Of a stretch of DNA of 64,000 bases, positions 32,704-43,429 are shown piece by piece. The DNA comes from an uncultured SAR86 cluster bacterium (GTDB taxonomy: Bacteria; Pseudomonadota; Gammaproteobacteria; Magnimaribacterales; AG-339-G14). The stretch covers positions 62,001 to 126,000 of the forward strand of contig CACJUN010000002.1 in assembly GCA_902596665.1 (NCBI GenBank), given 5' to 3'. The notes beneath the pieces were generated by a model. It was not told the DNA's origin and made no database searches. It was given only the letters and a program-made list of their open reading frames with translations. Made by a program: the position numbers and the translations under genes. The number at the start of each line of letters is the position of its first letter. Positions within the stretch are counted from its first letter, which is position 1.

Positions 32704-33034
32704 GCTTTATAAATTTTTAGCATTAATAACGTTTTTACTTTTTGTTTCTTGTTCAGAAGAAAATAAACCTCCTGTTTCAACAATAAGTGAATCAAGAACA
32801 ACTGAAGAAATTTATACTCAAGCGTGCGCGTTCTGCCACGATAGAGGAATGGCTGGTGCCCCAATTTATGCTAACACTTTCTCTTGGGGTCAAAGAGTTG
32901 ATAAAGGAATTGATACATTAACTTACAACGTTAAGTATGGTTTGAACGCAATGCCTGCAATGGGGCTGTGTGCAGATTGCACTGATGAGGAGTTAAGAGC
33001 AGTTGTCCAATATATGCTTGATTCCTTGGACTAG
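32681..33034 (+). CDS. cytochrome c5-like lipoprotein
   Basis: A 117-residue protein with a lipoprotein signal (FVSC, Cys24) and a single haem motif CAFCH (49-53). NAMPAMGLCADC follows: Met as axial ligand, and the Cys97/Cys100 pair typical of c5 cytochromes. Overlap with the pseudoazurin gene suggests that the two exchange electrons. Its stop overlaps the convergent yigB stop by 4 bases. Confidence 0.88.
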   Translation: MVIFQDYKLYKFLALITFLLFVSCSEENKPPVSTISESRTTEEIYTQACAFCHDRGMAGAPIYANTFSWGQRVDKGIDTLTYNVKYGLNAMPAMGLCADCTDEELRAVVQYMLDSLD

Positions 33035-33729
33035 CACTTTGATATGGCTTCTTCCATATCGTACCAACTTTTAATTTCCTGAACGGGACAACCCTTAGAA
33101 TCAGGCCACTCGTTATTAAGTTCGTTATACCAAATTGCTTTACACCCGGCATTCAAGGCGCCTTCAACATCGCATTCCGTATGATCGCCAATATGACAAA
33201 TTGAGGCGGCTTTTTCTGAAGTGAATTCCATAGCTTTCTTAAAGTGGGTTGCTGAGGGCTTACTATCGTTTAATTCTTCCGCACTGAAGCTAAAATTAAA
33301 ATAATGATCTATGCCGAGCCTCTTGATGTCTGCATTGCCGTTAGTCAGAACACCCAAAGTATATTTTTCTTTTAGTTGGGCCAGAACTTCTTCAACACCA
33401 TCAAACAAAGTAAGTTGATGCCTACCATTCATGAATATTTGTAATGCTTCAGATGAGAGTTTCTCCGCCTGTTGCTCGGTTTGGCCTAAGCTTTGCAGAA
33501 TGTTTTTAAAGACATTGAAACGCAGTTCACTCAGTCTATGACGCATTGTTGGATCTTTCTCAATTAGTTGCCCCCAAACTTCTCTTTCCTTATTGGTAGA
33601 CAATATTTCCTTAACGCTAGGAACTTGACTGGCAAGAAAATCATTAGCACTTTTGTGAGCAGCCAATATCGTTTCTCTCAAAGGCCAAAGAGTATCATCT
33701 AAATCAAATGTTACTACTTTGATGGTCAT
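33031..33729 (-). CDS. yigB: HAD-superfamily phosphatase YigB-like
   Basis: A 232-residue haloacid-dehalogenase hydrolase with motif I DLDDT (9-13), motif II LTNG, a conserved Lys in DSKPS and motif IV GDHTECDVEGA. E. coli YigB dephosphorylates FMN and other phosphates. The position after xerC (ATGA-type 4-base overlap) is the standard gammaproteobacterial order, which supports the name. Confidence 0.88.
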   Translation of the reverse strand: MTIKVVTFDLDDTLWPLRETILAAHKSANDFLASQVPSVKEILSTNKEREVWGQLIEKDPTMRHRLSELRFNVFKNILQSLGQTEQQAEKLSSEALQIFMNGRHQLTLFDGVEEVLAQLKEKYTLGVLTNGNADIKRLGIDHYFNFSFSAEELNDSKPSATHFKKAMEFTSEKAASICHIGDHTECDVEGALNAGCKAIWYNELNNEWPDSKGCPVQEIKSWYDMEEAISKC

Positions 33730-34613
33730 GTTCGTTTTTTCGCATGCGGATGAGCTTTATCGTAAACCTTAGCAAGATGTTGGAAATCTAATTTAGTGTA
33801 AATTTGCGTGGTCGATAAATTAGCATGACCAAGCAACTCCTGAACTGCCCTTAAATCGCCACTAGATTCTAATACATGGGAGGCAAAGGAATGTCTTAAC
33901 ATATGTGGATGCAAGTAAGGAACGCCTTGTTTAACGCTCAATTTTTTTAATCTTTCTTGCACCGTTCTCGCTCCCAATCTGTTTCCCATTTTATTGATGA
34001 ATAAAGCATCAGGTTCGTTTATCTCTACTTCAGTTCTCTTCAACATCCAAGACTCTAATGCTTTCAATGCCATGCCTCCGATGGGTAGATCTCTCATTTT
34101 GTTTCCTTTGCCAACAACTCTGAAACTTTGATCTTTTAAAGACAAATTAGAAATATTTAAGCTACATAATTCAGAAAGTCTTAATCCGGAAGAATAGATT
34201 AATTCCGCCATAGCTTTATCTCGGTAATCTATCCATTCTTTCGGATGAAAATCCAGCAGTTGATTGATTAAATCAGCATCGATGGCTTTGGGTAATAAGT
34301 TGGCAGACTTTGGCGCGCTTATCCCCAAAATGGGATTTTTCATTACTATTCTTTCTAAGTTGAGGTAGCGGTAAAAACTTTTTAAGCAAGAAATTAACCT
34401 AGCAATGCTTCTTGGACTAAGCCCGCGTCTTCTCTCGATACCAACGAAATCTCTAATGTCAGATTGGCTCACATTAGCCAGGTCTGTGAATTTTTTTGCT
34501 TCGTAGAAAGCACTGAACTTCTCAAGGTCTTTCTTGTAATTTTTAACCGTATGAACAGAAAAATTTCTGACTGTTGATAGGTAATCAAGAAACTTATTTA
34601 TTTCCTTTTGCAT
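33726..34613 (-). CDS. xerC: tyrosine recombinase XerC
   Basis: A 295-residue recombinase of the normal Xer length. The N-terminal SAM-like domain is followed by the catalytic domain with Arg145 (SSGLRLSEL), Lys near 169, His237 and Arg240 (HPHMLRHSFASH), His263 (LLGHA) and Tyr272 (QIYTKL). With XerD it resolves chromosome dimers at dif. It overlaps the DUF484 gene by 20 bases and yigB by 4. Confidence 0.95.
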   Translation of the reverse strand: MQKEINKFLDYLSTVRNFSVHTVKNYKKDLEKFSAFYEAKKFTDLANVSQSDIRDFVGIERRRGLSPRSIARLISCLKSFYRYLNLERIVMKNPILGISAPKSANLLPKAIDADLINQLLDFHPKEWIDYRDKAMAELIYSSGLRLSELCSLNISNLSLKDQSFRVVGKGNKMRDLPIGGMALKALESWMLKRTEVEINEPDALFINKMGNRLGARTVQERLKKLSVKQGVPYLHPHMLRHSFASHVLESSGDLRAVQELLGHANLSTTQIYTKLDFQHLAKVYDKAHPHAKKRT

Positions 34614-35289
34614 ATGACTTGCTGAGAATAATTCTATCGATAAATTTACTCAAAGCTGAAACGATAAAAAGGAGAAATAAATTATCCTTTTCGCTTGAGT
34701 ATCTTCCTAAAGATTTACTGCCGATCGCAAATATCCCTGTTACCGTAGAGCATTCCAATTTGCATATCGCAGCTTCCTGTATTTGAGCTTTAGCGCCAAA
34801 AACAAAATTGCTTATCTCAGGACTTATGCCGCCTTGAATAATATCTTTATCTTTAAATTGATCGCGAAAGAGGTCAGTTGCAAGATCAGGGCTAGTAACT
34901 CTTTCCTTGCCGAATCTTTTTTCATCTTCGCTAAAAAATATCACCTTACAGGCATCGGTGTTAAATGAGTTTATAAAATACGATTCGAGCTCGTTTACCG
35001 TATCGTCTATTGTTGAGCTAGCCAATAAACCAAGAATTATTTCTCTCGAGAGCAGAAATAATTTTTCGTTCCTTTTTGCATTTTCGAGAATCTGGATTAA
35101 ATGTTTATTTGCTTGGTCTGAGGATTTTCTTAATTCAATAATTTGTTTTTCTATTAGAGAAATCGCATCACCGGATTCATGTTTAAGATTTATCTGGTTC
35201 AAAGACTCAGGATTTAAATTAAAGAAATCAGGGTTTTCTTTTAGATATTCGACAACTTCTTCAGAAGAAATCTTTGACGAGTTTGACAT
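34594..35289 (-). CDS. DUF484 (YigA-like) GAF-fold protein
   Basis: A 231-residue protein starting with a DUF484-type N-terminus (VVEYLKENPDFFNLNPE). A helix follows, then a GAF-like domain (AAICKLECSTVTGIFAIGSKSLGRY). The family is always found between dapF and xerC in gammaproteobacteria; its function is unknown. Starts 5 bases after dapF. Confidence 0.9.
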   Translation of the reverse strand: MSNSSKISSEEVVEYLKENPDFFNLNPESLNQINLKHESGDAISLIEKQIIELRKSSDQANKHLIQILENAKRNEKLFLLSREIILGLLASSTIDDTVNELESYFINSFNTDACKVIFFSEDEKRFGKERVTSPDLATDLFRDQFKDKDIIQGGISPEISNFVFGAKAQIQEAAICKLECSTVTGIFAIGSKSLGRYSSEKDNLFLLFIVSALSKFIDRIILSKSYAKGNK

Positions 35290-35294
35290 GTAAA

Positions 35295-36104
35295 TTAGTT
35301 TAGATAGCTGGTTGTTCCTCTTAAATATATTTTATTACTATCTAGGTCTATTTTCAGATTTAATGTGCCTTTTTCAAATATTATTTCAATGTCATTCTGC
35401 ATTTTTTTGAAAAGTGTCGCAGCAAGAGCCGTTGCACAAGCGCCGCTTCCGCAAGCCTCAGTTTCCCCAACGCCTCTTTCATGAACTCTAAGTCTTATGG
35501 AATTATTTGAGGATATTTCCGCAAGATTTAGGTTGAAACCATTTTTAAAACAGTTTTCCTCTATCAAGGACTGAGCTAAAGCATCCAATCTTATTGTAGA
35601 AATCTCTTGAGCAAAGATAATTGCATGCGGGTTTCCAACGGATACAGAATAGAAGTTAATTTCTTCTTGATCATGCATAAAGGAGTATGAATCACTTTTG
35701 ATTTTCTTCAGACCAATATCCTCTGGATCTAAACTGAACTGCTCTAAAATCACTTCATAATTTTCTTCATCTATCTTTTTGACTTTTGTAATTTGATTAA
35801 CTAACTGCACACAAATCTCTTCATTAAATGCAAGATTGTGATCATGCATGTATCTACCTATGCATCTAAGTCCATTAACACAATTCTCCGATTGTGATCC
35901 ATCCTCGTTGTATATTTCAAGATAAACATCACAGTTAATATCCCTAGGAGGCAAGAGACAAAGAATTTGATCAAAAGGCATGTTCTGTTTCAGGATCTCC
36001 AACTCATTTTTTATCATTTTTGATAAATCGCATTGATTAGAAATGGCATCTATCACAATGAAGTCATTACCTAGAGCAGACATGTGAGTTAAGTTTTCAG
36101 ACAT
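35295..36104 (-). CDS. dapF: diaminopimelate epimerase
   Basis: A 269-residue enzyme. It interconverts LL- and meso-diaminopimelate for lysine and peptidoglycan. Both catalytic cysteines are present: Cys75 in SENCVNGLRC and Cys218 in EACGSGAC. MSALGNDFIVID is the typical start. It overlaps lysA by one base, so the last two lysine steps are translated together. Confidence 0.96.
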   Translation of the reverse strand: MSENLTHMSALGNDFIVIDAISNQCDLSKMIKNELEILKQNMPFDQILCLLPPRDINCDVYLEIYNEDGSQSENCVNGLRCIGRYMHDHNLAFNEEICVQLVNQITKVKKIDEENYEVILEQFSLDPEDIGLKKIKSDSYSFMHDQEEINFYSVSVGNPHAIIFAQEISTIRLDALAQSLIEENCFKNGFNLNLAEISSNNSIRLRVHERGVGETEACGSGACATALAATLFKKMQNDIEIIFEKGTLNLKIDLDSNKIYLRGTTSYLN

Positions 36105-37330
36105 TAATATTGCTCAAGCTTAATTAAATCCTCATAGGACTCAGCTTTTCGTATTTCAGTTATTTTGCTGCCATCTACTAAATATTCTGCTGCTCGAAGA
36201 CGAGAATTATAGTTTGAAGCCATTGAATAACCGTAGGCCCCTACAGAATAAATAACCAAATGATCATGTTCTTGAGCAGCAATTGAAAATTCACCAAAGC
36301 TATCTGCTGTTTCGCAAACCGGACCGACAACATAATGCTTTTCTGGAGATTCGCTGGAAGCTGAAATAGCCTCTATCTTATGATTTGCTTGATATAAGGC
36401 TGGTCTAATTAAATCATTCATACCTGCATCAACAATTAAAAATCTATTTGTACCGTTAATTTTTACGCCTAATACTTCCGTGACCAATGAACCACCTTGT
36501 CCGATTAGAGATCTTCCAGGCTCAAAAAAAATAGGAATATCTCCAGCCATATCAATAACTTTTTTAGTCATTAACTCTGGAGAAAAACTTTCTTGGAAGT
36601 CATAGTCAATGGCAAGGCCTCCTCCAACATCAATATGATTTATTGGATGTCCTTTAGATATAAAAAATTCAGAAAGAGCTTTTAAATCATTAAATAAAGT
36701 TCCAAAGAGCTCATCATCTGTTATTTGTGATCCTATGTGAGCAGAGATGCCGGATATTGAAATACCATCATGACTTGCATCTGCAACCCTCTTAGCGTCA
36801 TCTATGGACAATCCAAACTTACAGTCAGCTTTGCCAGTTTCAATATAGGGATGAGACTTAGCATCAATATCTGGATTGATTCTGATACCTGTGTTGATAA
36901 CTTTATTTTTTTCTTTACCAATTTGATTTAACAACTCTAATTCAAAAAGAGATTCAATATTTATGCTTTTTATATCTTTATCAACGGCATACTCTAATTC
37001 AGGTTTCGTTTTACCAACTCCAGAATAAATAATTTTTTGTGGATCAGCTCCAATCTTCAAAACTTTAAACAGTTCTCCACCGGAAACGACATCAAATCCC
37101 ATTCCCTTTTCTGCCATTATTTTCAATATAGCTAGGTTTGAATTTGCTTTTACTGAATAACAGACTAGATCTCTTTCTCGAATATTTATCAGATAGGAAT
37201 CGATTGCAGCAAGGATCATTTTTTTTGAGTAAATATAAAAAGGCGTTGGATATTTTTTAGCAATATCCAATAAAGAAACGTCCTCCAAAAAGAGGGTATT
37301 ATTTAAACTTTTGATGCTATCTGGTCTCAT
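36104..37330 (-). CDS. lysA: diaminopimelate decarboxylase
   Basis: A 408-residue PLP enzyme that makes lysine from meso-diaminopimelate. The PLP lysine lies in CYSVKANSN, the substrate-specific region is HIGSQI and VDVGGGL-like (HIDVGGGLAIDY), and VCETADSFG carries the Cys that completes the active site across the dimer. It overlaps the lptM gene by 14 bases. Confidence 0.96.
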   Translation of the reverse strand: MRPDSIKSLNNTLFLEDVSLLDIAKKYPTPFYIYSKKMILAAIDSYLINIRERDLVCYSVKANSNLAILKIMAEKGMGFDVVSGGELFKVLKIGADPQKIIYSGVGKTKPELEYAVDKDIKSINIESLFELELLNQIGKEKNKVINTGIRINPDIDAKSHPYIETGKADCKFGLSIDDAKRVADASHDGISISGISAHIGSQITDDELFGTLFNDLKALSEFFISKGHPINHIDVGGGLAIDYDFQESFSPELMTKKVIDMAGDIPIFFEPGRSLIGQGGSLVTEVLGVKINGTNRFLIVDAGMNDLIRPALYQANHKIEAISASSESPEKHYVVGPVCETADSFGEFSIAAQEHDHLVIYSVGAYGYSMASNYNSRLRAAEYLVDGSKITEIRKAESYEDLIKLEQY

Positions 37331-37448
37331 AAGTCTTATCTATCTCTTGCGCCGAAGGTTCTTCGGTGGGCAAGTATAACGGACCTTTGATTCCACAGGA
37401 ACCTAAGATAAGACTAAAAATGAGTAATATTTCGCTGAATATTTTCAT
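37317..37448 (-). CDS. lptM: LPS-assembly lipoprotein LptM (formerly YifL)
   Basis: A 43-residue lipoprotein. The signal ends in LGSC (Cys18), and the mature start CGIKGPLYLP is the LptM/YifL signature. E. coli LptM binds the LptD/LptE complex and promotes its correct disulphide isomerisation. The start overlaps the argH stop (ATGA) and the end overlaps lysA by 14 bases, matching the conserved position upstream of lysA/dapF. Confidence 0.9.
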   Translation of the reverse strand: MKIFSEILLIFSLILGSCGIKGPLYLPTEEPSAQEIDKTYETR

Positions 37449-38830
37449 GAAGAAAGAGTCTTTTTGGCTGCGATGATAGCTGCTTTGACTTTTTTTGGCG
37501 ACGTCCCGCCAAGGCTGTTCTTAGCGTGTATGGCTTTTTTGGGATCAATAAATTTATAAATATCTTTCTCTATCTTTGGATATATTTTTTTTAATTCACT
37601 CAAATTAAATTCTCTGATAAATAAATTTTTTCTTTCAGCTTCTTTTATTATTTTGCCTGTTATTTCATGGGCTTCTCTGAAGGGGACGCCTTTTAAAACC
37701 AAATACTCGGCAAAATCTGTTGCTCCAACCTCTGATAGATCTAGGTCTTGTAGCATTTTTTTAATGTTAAAACTCATACCTTTGATCATTTCAGACATAA
37801 TCTCTAAGGCATCCTTGATGAAATTAATTGATTTAAAAAGAGGTTCTTTGTCCCCCTGATTATCTCTATTGTATGAAAGGCTTTGGTTTTTCATTAAAGA
37901 TAAAGTTGTAACAAGGGCGCCTAAAGTTTGTGAACTGCCTCCTCGAATGAGCTCCGCCATGTCTGGATTTTTCTTTTGAGGCATGATTGATGAGCCGGTG
38001 CATAACTCTTCAGGTAGCTGAACATAATCAAATTGCGAGGATGACCATAAAATTATTTCTTCTGACATTCTCGATAAATGAACAGCAAGCATTGAACAAC
38101 TGTAAGAAACGTCGGTAACAAAATCTCTGTCGCTGACTGTATCTATTGAATTCTTTGTAATATCGGTGAAACCAAGTTTCTTTGCAAGCTTTGGTCTATT
38201 TATGGCAAATCTATTTCCTGCTAATGCACCAACTCCTAAAGGCATTTGATTTAGGGTTTTTTCATTGTTTTCAAATCTAATAGAGTCTCTTTGCAACATT
38301 TCAAAGTAAGCAAGCAAATGATGGCCTAAGGTTACCGGCTGAGCTATTTGCAGATGAGTAAAGCCTGGCATGAGATCTGCATAATGTTTTTGAGCTTTAT
38401 TTAAAATATTTTTTTGTAGGTCTTTAATTTTTTTCTTAATAGCTTTGGTTTCATCTTTGAGAAAAAGCTTTAGATCTGTGACGACCTGATCATTTCTTGA
38501 TCTGCCGGTGTGTAATTTTTTTGCAGAATCTCCGATTTTCTTTTCTAGGGCTGACTCGATATTCATATGAACATCTTCAAGCGAAGAATTCCATTTAAAT
38601 TTTCCAGTTTCTATTTCTTTTTTTATTTGATTAAGCCCGCGTTTAATCTTGATGAGCTCTGATTTATTAATAACTCCTGCTTCCTGTAAAGATTCTGCAT
38701 ATGCTATAGATCCAATAATATCTTTTTCTGCAAGAACAGAATCAACATCAACAGAGTTGGAAAATTTACTAGCTAGTGCAGATACCGACTGAGTAAATCT
38801 TCCTCCCCAACTGGTATTCTTTTTGGTCAT
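37445..38830 (-). CDS. argH: argininosuccinate lyase
   Basis: A 461-residue enzyme that splits argininosuccinate to arginine and fumarate. N-terminus WGGRFTQSV, HTGRSRNDQV, and the superfamily signature GSSIMPQKKNPD with the catalytic Ser are all present. It overlaps ahcY by one base (TAATG) and lptM by four. Confidence 0.97.
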   Translation of the reverse strand: MTKKNTSWGGRFTQSVSALASKFSNSVDVDSVLAEKDIIGSIAYAESLQEAGVINKSELIKIKRGLNQIKKEIETGKFKWNSSLEDVHMNIESALEKKIGDSAKKLHTGRSRNDQVVTDLKLFLKDETKAIKKKIKDLQKNILNKAQKHYADLMPGFTHLQIAQPVTLGHHLLAYFEMLQRDSIRFENNEKTLNQMPLGVGALAGNRFAINRPKLAKKLGFTDITKNSIDTVSDRDFVTDVSYSCSMLAVHLSRMSEEIILWSSSQFDYVQLPEELCTGSSIMPQKKNPDMAELIRGGSSQTLGALVTTLSLMKNQSLSYNRDNQGDKEPLFKSINFIKDALEIMSEMIKGMSFNIKKMLQDLDLSEVGATDFAEYLVLKGVPFREAHEITGKIIKEAERKNLFIREFNLSELKKIYPKIEKDIYKFIDPKKAIHAKNSLGGTSPKKVKAAIIAAKKTLSS

Positions 38831-40206
38831 TAGTATTTGTAATATTCAGGTTTGTAAGGTCCTGCTTCATCGACGTTGATATATTCAGCTTGATCTTTAG
38901 TTAGCTTTGTCATCACGCCACCAAAACCTTCAACCATGTAACTCGCCACTTCTTCATCTAATTCTTTTGGAAGAACTTGCACAGTGATCATATCTTCTTT
39001 TACGCTTTCGTCGTTTATTGATGCAAATGCTTGTTGATATAAGAATTTTTGAGCCAACACCTGATTAGCAAAAGACCCATCCATAATTCTCGATGGATGA
39101 CCAGTTGCATTCCCAAGATTAACCAATCTTCCCTCTGATAGAAGGATTAAATAATTAGAAGGATCTTTAGAGTCTCGATAAATTTTATGAACCTGAGGTT
39201 TTATCTCTTCCCAAGTCCATTTATCTCTCATGTAGGCAGTATCAATCTCGTTATCAAAGTGTCCGATGTTGCAAACTATACTTCCGCTTTTGAGATTATT
39301 AAGAATGTGTTTATCACAAACGTTTACATTACCTGTAGTTGTCACAATTAAGTCCGTATCCTGCAGTAAAGATTTATTGATTGATTCGTCGTCATTGTTA
39401 TTTTGACCATTCACATATGGCGATACTACTTCGTAACCATCCATGCATGCTTGCATTGCGCAAATTGGATCAATTTCAGTTACTCGAGTAACCATGCCTT
39501 CTTGCCTCAAGCTCATTGCAGATCCTTTACCTACATCACCATAACCTATCACCAAAGCTTTTCTTCCAGAAAGGAGCATGTCCGTTCCTCTTTTAATAGC
39601 ATCATTAAGACTATGTCTACAGCCATATTTATTATCATTTTTTGATTTAGTAACAGAATCATTTACGTTGATAGCTGGAACTTTGAGTTCTCCTTTCTCG
39701 ACCATTTCGTTTAATCGATGAACGCCTGTAGTGGTTTCTTCAGAGATCCCGTGAATACTTTCTAGCATTTCTGGAAATTTATCATGAACCATTGCAGTCA
39801 GATCTCCACCATCATCAAGGATCATATTTGCATCCCAAGGCTTCTGATCTTTCAATATCGTTTGTTCTATACACCAGTCAAATTCTTCGTCGTTCATTCC
39901 TTTCCAGGCAAATACGGGTATGCCAGCAGCTGCAATAGCAGCTGCAGCATGATCTTGAGTAGAAAAAATATTACAAGATGACCACCTGACTTCAGCTCCA
40001 AGCTCAACAAGAGTCTCAATTAAAACAGCTGTTTGAATTGTCATGTGAATGCAACCCATTATTTTTGCTCCCTTAAGAGGCTTTTCTTCGCCATACCTTT
40101 CTCTTAATTTCATAAGGGCAGGCATCTCCGCTTGAGCAAGAATTATTTCTTTTCTTCCCCAATCAGCTAAATTTATGTCGGCTACTTTATAATCTTCGAA
40201 TTCCAT
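38830..40206 (-). CDS. ahcY: adenosylhomocysteinase
   Basis: A 458-residue NAD-dependent hydrolase that cleaves S-adenosylhomocysteine to adenosine and homocysteine. Visible parts are [30 protein letters not shown], the NAD motif [10 protein letters not shown] and GHFDNEID. It lies 13 bases after metK, so synthesis and recycling of SAM are co-expressed. Confidence 0.97.
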   Translation of the reverse strand: MEFEDYKVADINLADWGRKEIILAQAEMPALMKLRERYGEEKPLKGAKIMGCIHMTIQTAVLIETLVELGAEVRWSSCNIFSTQDHAAAAIAAAGIPVFAWKGMNDEEFDWCIEQTILKDQKPWDANMILDDGGDLTAMVHDKFPEMLESIHGISEETTTGVHRLNEMVEKGELKVPAINVNDSVTKSKNDNKYGCRHSLNDAIKRGTDMLLSGRKALVIGYGDVGKGSAMSLRQEGMVTRVTEIDPICAMQACMDGYEVVSPYVNGQNNNDDESINKSLLQDTDLIVTTTGNVNVCDKHILNNLKSGSIVCNIGHFDNEIDTAYMRDKWTWEEIKPQVHKIYRDSKDPSNYLILLSEGRLVNLGNATGHPSRIMDGSFANQVLAQKFLYQQAFASINDESVKEDMITVQVLPKELDEEVASYMVEGFGGVMTKLTKDQAEYINVDEAGPYKPEYYKY

Positions 40207-40219
40207 TCATTGCTCCGTT

Positions 40220-41371
40220 TTAGGATTTTAACTCTTCAATTTTATCGATTTTTTCCCAAGGGAATTGTTCTCTTCCAAAATGTCCATAAGCTGCTGTTTC
40301 TTGATAAATAGGTTTTAATAAATCAAGCATAGCTATTAGCCCTTTAGGTCTTAAATCAAACTTTTCTCTAATTAAGCGCAATATTTTCTCTTCAGAAATT
40401 TTCCCTGTACCAAATGTGTTGACACTGATCGAGGTAGGTTCAGCAATTCCAATAGCATAAGATACTTGCACTTCACATTTGTCAGCCAATCCAGCGGCCA
40501 CAATATTCTTTGCAACATATCTTCCTGCATATGCAGCTGACCTATCAACTTTTGAAGGGTCTTTTCCAGAGAAAGCACCTCCACCATGCCTAGCCATACC
40601 CCCATAAGTATCAACAATGATTTTCCTGCCTGTTAAGCCACAATCACCGACAGGCCCTCCAATAACAAATCTCCCGGTAGGATTTATAAAAAATTTTGTC
40701 TCTTTATTTACTAGGTTACTGGGTAAAACTGGTTTTAGAATCTCTTCCATGACACCTTCTTTTAAATCGTCTTGTGAGACTTCATCATCATGTTGAGTAG
40801 ATAAAACAACTGCTGTAATTGCAGAAGGATTCCCATTATTATCATAATTAAAAGATAATTGACTTTTTGCATCGGGTCTAAGCCACTTTAATTTTCCATT
40901 TTTTCTTACTTCCGATTGTTTTTTAACTAACAAATGTGAGTAATGAATAGGTGCTGGCATCAGTTGATCAGTCTCATTAGTTGCATAACCAAACATTAAA
41001 CCTTGGTCGCCCGCTCCCTGATCAAGATCTTCGCCAGTCCCTTCATCAACCCCTTGAGCAATATCAAGAGATTGCTTTCCGATGGCATTTAAAAATTCTA
41101 CTTTGTCTCCGTTGAAACCGACGGCATCGTTATCATAACCTATCTCATTGATTACATTTCTAACGACTTTCTCCAGATCGGGGTTTGCACTAGATGTTAT
41201 TTCACCAGCTACAACAACGAGATCAGTTTTGACTAGAGTTTCGCATGCAACTCTAGCTTTATGATCCTCAGCAAGGAATGCATCAAGGACAGCATCAGAA
41301 ATTTGATCAGATAGCTTGTCTGGATGACCCTCTGATACGGATTCGGACGTAAAAGTTATATATTCACTCAT
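40220..41371 (-). CDS. metK: S-adenosylmethionine synthetase
   Basis: A 383-residue enzyme making SAM from methionine and ATP. Signatures are [29 protein letters not shown] and [16 protein letters not shown]. First gene of the nine-gene leftward operon running to yigB. Its start faces tkt across about 70 bases that hold an inverted repeat. Confidence 0.97.
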   Translation of the reverse strand: MSEYITFTSESVSEGHPDKLSDQISDAVLDAFLAEDHKARVACETLVKTDLVVVAGEITSSANPDLEKVVRNVINEIGYDNDAVGFNGDKVEFLNAIGKQSLDIAQGVDEGTGEDLDQGAGDQGLMFGYATNETDQLMPAPIHYSHLLVKKQSEVRKNGKLKWLRPDAKSQLSFNYDNNGNPSAITAVVLSTQHDDEVSQDDLKEGVMEEILKPVLPSNLVNKETKFFINPTGRFVIGGPVGDCGLTGRKIIVDTYGGMARHGGGAFSGKDPSKVDRSAAYAGRYVAKNIVAAGLADKCEVQVSYAIGIAEPTSISVNTFGTGKISEEKILRLIREKFDLRPKGLIAMLDLLKPIYQETAAYGHFGREQFPWEKIDKIEELKS

Positions 41372-41394
41372 TTATATCTCTTTGAGGCCGGACA

Positions 41395-41426
41395 TTCTAC
41401 TATGAAGCTTGATCAAAATAGTAGAA
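41395..41426. promoter_or_regulatory. perfect 9-bp inverted repeat between metK and tkt
   Basis: TTCTACTAT (41395-41403) pairs with ATAGTAGAA (41418-41426) around a 14-base centre. It lies in the shared divergent promoter region 24 bases from the metK start and 18 bases from the tkt start. It could be an operator affecting both transcripts or a 5'-leader hairpin. No known regulator motif recognised. Confidence 0.45.
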
Positions 41427-41443
41427 AATATAGGTTTTGAAAA

Positions 41444-43429
41444 TTGTCTAAACAATCTACCAATTCAGATTTTGCCAACGCCATTAGAGCTTTATCTATG
41501 GATGCAGTTCAAGCAGCTGGGTGCGGACACCCAGGAATGCCAATGGGTATGGCAGAAATTGCTCAAGCGCTATGGATGAATCACCTTTCCCATAATCCCA
41601 AAAATCCCAACTGGATAAATAGAGATAGGTTTGTTCTTTCAAACGGGCATGGTTCTATGCTGCTTTATTCTCTCCTACATCTCACCGGCTATGAACTTTC
41701 AATTAGTGACCTTAAAAACTTTAGGCAACTGCATTCAAAGACACCTGGGCATCCAGAGATAGGTTATGCACCAGGAGTTGAGACTACTACGGGACCATTA
41801 GGTCAAGGCATTGCTAACGCTGTTGGAATGGCTCTGGCAGAGAAAATATTGGCTACAAAATACAATAAAGATAATTTCCAAATTTTTGATCACAAAACCT
41901 ATGCCTTTGTTGGAGATGGAGATTTAATGGAAGGTATTTCTCATGAAGCCTGTTCCTTAGCCGGAACATTAGAATTAGGCAATTTAATCGTATTTTACGA
42001 CGATAATGAAATTAGCATTGATGGAAGGGTCGATAATTGGTTCACTGACGATACAAAAAAAAGATTTGAGTCTTATGGTTGGGAAGTTTTTGGTAATGTA
42101 GACGGCCACGATGTCAGCAAAATAAACTCTTGCATAGAAAAGGCAAAAAAATCTGCAAAGCCTACTTTGATTTGTTGCAAAACCGTCATAGGCAAGGGTT
42201 CTCCAAATAAATCTGGCACTTCTGAAGTGCATGGGGCAGCTTTGGGCCATGAAGAAATAGAACTAACTAGAGAAGTGATTGGATGGAACTACCCACCATT
42301 TGAAGTTCCCAAGCATGTTTATGAAGCTTGGAATAATGAAAAAGATGGTCAAGCTCAAGAAGATGATTGGAACGCAATGTTTGAAGATTACTTAAAAAAT
42401 TATTCAAAAGAGCACTCAGAAATTCAAAGAATATTTTCAAGTTCTTTACCTGGGGAGTTAGATAAAATTTTTGAAGACTTAATAGAAAATTTTTCAAATG
42501 ATGAGACTGACCATGCTTCAAGAAAGGCATCTGGTATGTGTCTTGATTCATTAGGTCCTAGAATTCCAGAATTGTTTGGAGGTTCTGCTGATTTATCTCC
42601 ATCTAACAATACTCAATGGAAGGGTTCTGAATTATTAGAAAACGGAATAGGGAATTATTTAAGTTACGGCGTAAGAGAATTTGGCATGTCTGCCATAATG
42701 AATGGGCTTTATTTGCATGGTGGTTTTAGACCTTATGGAGGGACTTTTTTAACCTTTTTAGATTATGCAAGAAATGCAGTTCGAATGAGCGCATTAATGA
42801 AGTTGCCAATAATATACGTTTATACACACGATTCTATCGGTGTAGGTGAGGATGGGCCAACCCATCAGCCCGTTGAGCATCTAACCATATTAAGATCTAC
42901 GCCGAACTTAAATACTTGGCGGCCTTGCGATGGTGTTGAAACAGCTTACTCTTGGAAAGCGGCATTAACTTCACAAGATAAACCGACTGCTTTAATCCTA
43001 TCTAGACAGAACTTAGAACCTCAGGAAAGAGACGATCACTCACAGATTGCAAAAGGAGGTTACTTACTTAGTAGGGAAGAGCAGAGTGATCTAACCATTA
43101 TAGCCACTGGATCAGAGGTTCAGTTAGCTATGCATGCGAAAGCACACTTAAAGGAAAATGGCTTAAAAGCAAATGTAGTATCTATGCCTTGTACTGAAAT
43201 TTTTGATCAACAAGACGATGAATATAAAACTAACATTCTCGGAGACGGACCGCGAGTAGCCATTGAATGCGGTTATCCAGACTTCTGGCATAAGTATCTC
43301 AATCAAGGAGACTTAGTCATTGGAATGGAATCTTTTGGTGAATCAGCTCCAGGATCGGTTTTAATGGATCACTTCGGATTTACCGCAGATAAGGTTTCAA
43401 AAAAAATAATCAGTTTTCTTAAAAAATGA
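41444..43429 (+). CDS. tkt: transketolase
   Basis: A 661-residue thiamine-diphosphate enzyme of the pentose phosphate pathway. Starts at TTG 41444 (encoding [20 protein letters not shown]). Signatures are [29 protein letters not shown] (ThDP motif) and the C-terminal [20 protein letters not shown]. No in-frame ATG lies near the conserved start, so the rare TTG is probably real. Overlaps pgk by 4 bases. Confidence 0.95.
   Translation: MSKQSTNSDFANAIRALSMDAVQAAGCGHPGMPMGMAEIAQALWMNHLSHNPKNPNWINRDRFVLSNGHGSMLLYSLLHLTGYELSISDLKNFRQLHSKTPGHPEIGYAPGVETTTGPLGQGIANAVGMALAEKILATKYNKDNFQIFDHKTYAFVGDGDLMEGISHEACSLAGTLELGNLIVFYDDNEISIDGRVDNWFTDDTKKRFESYGWEVFGNVDGHDVSKINSCIEKAKKSAKPTLICCKTVIGKGSPNKSGTSEVHGAALGHEEIELTREVIGWNYPPFEVPKHVYEAWNNEKDGQAQEDDWNAMFEDYLKNYSKEHSEIQRIFSSSLPGELDKIFEDLIENFSNDETDHASRKASGMCLDSLGPRIPELFGGSADLSPSNNTQWKGSELLENGIGNYLSYGVREFGMSAIMNGLYLHGGFRPYGGTFLTFLDYARNAVRMSALMKLPIIYVYTHDSIGVGEDGPTHQPVEHLTILRSTPNLNTWRPCDGVETAYSWKAALTSQDKPTALILSRQNLEPQERDDHSQIAKGGYLLSREEQSDLTIIATGSEVQLAMHAKAHLKENGLKANVVSMPCTEIFDQQDDEYKTNILGDGPRVAIECGYPDFWHKYLNQGDLVIGMESFGESAPGSVLMDHFGFTADKVSKKIISFLKK

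Noticed and set aside
41372-41443. SAM riboswitch upstream of metK
   Set aside because: The leader is too short and shows none of the known SAM aptamer cores; only an inverted repeat is visible.
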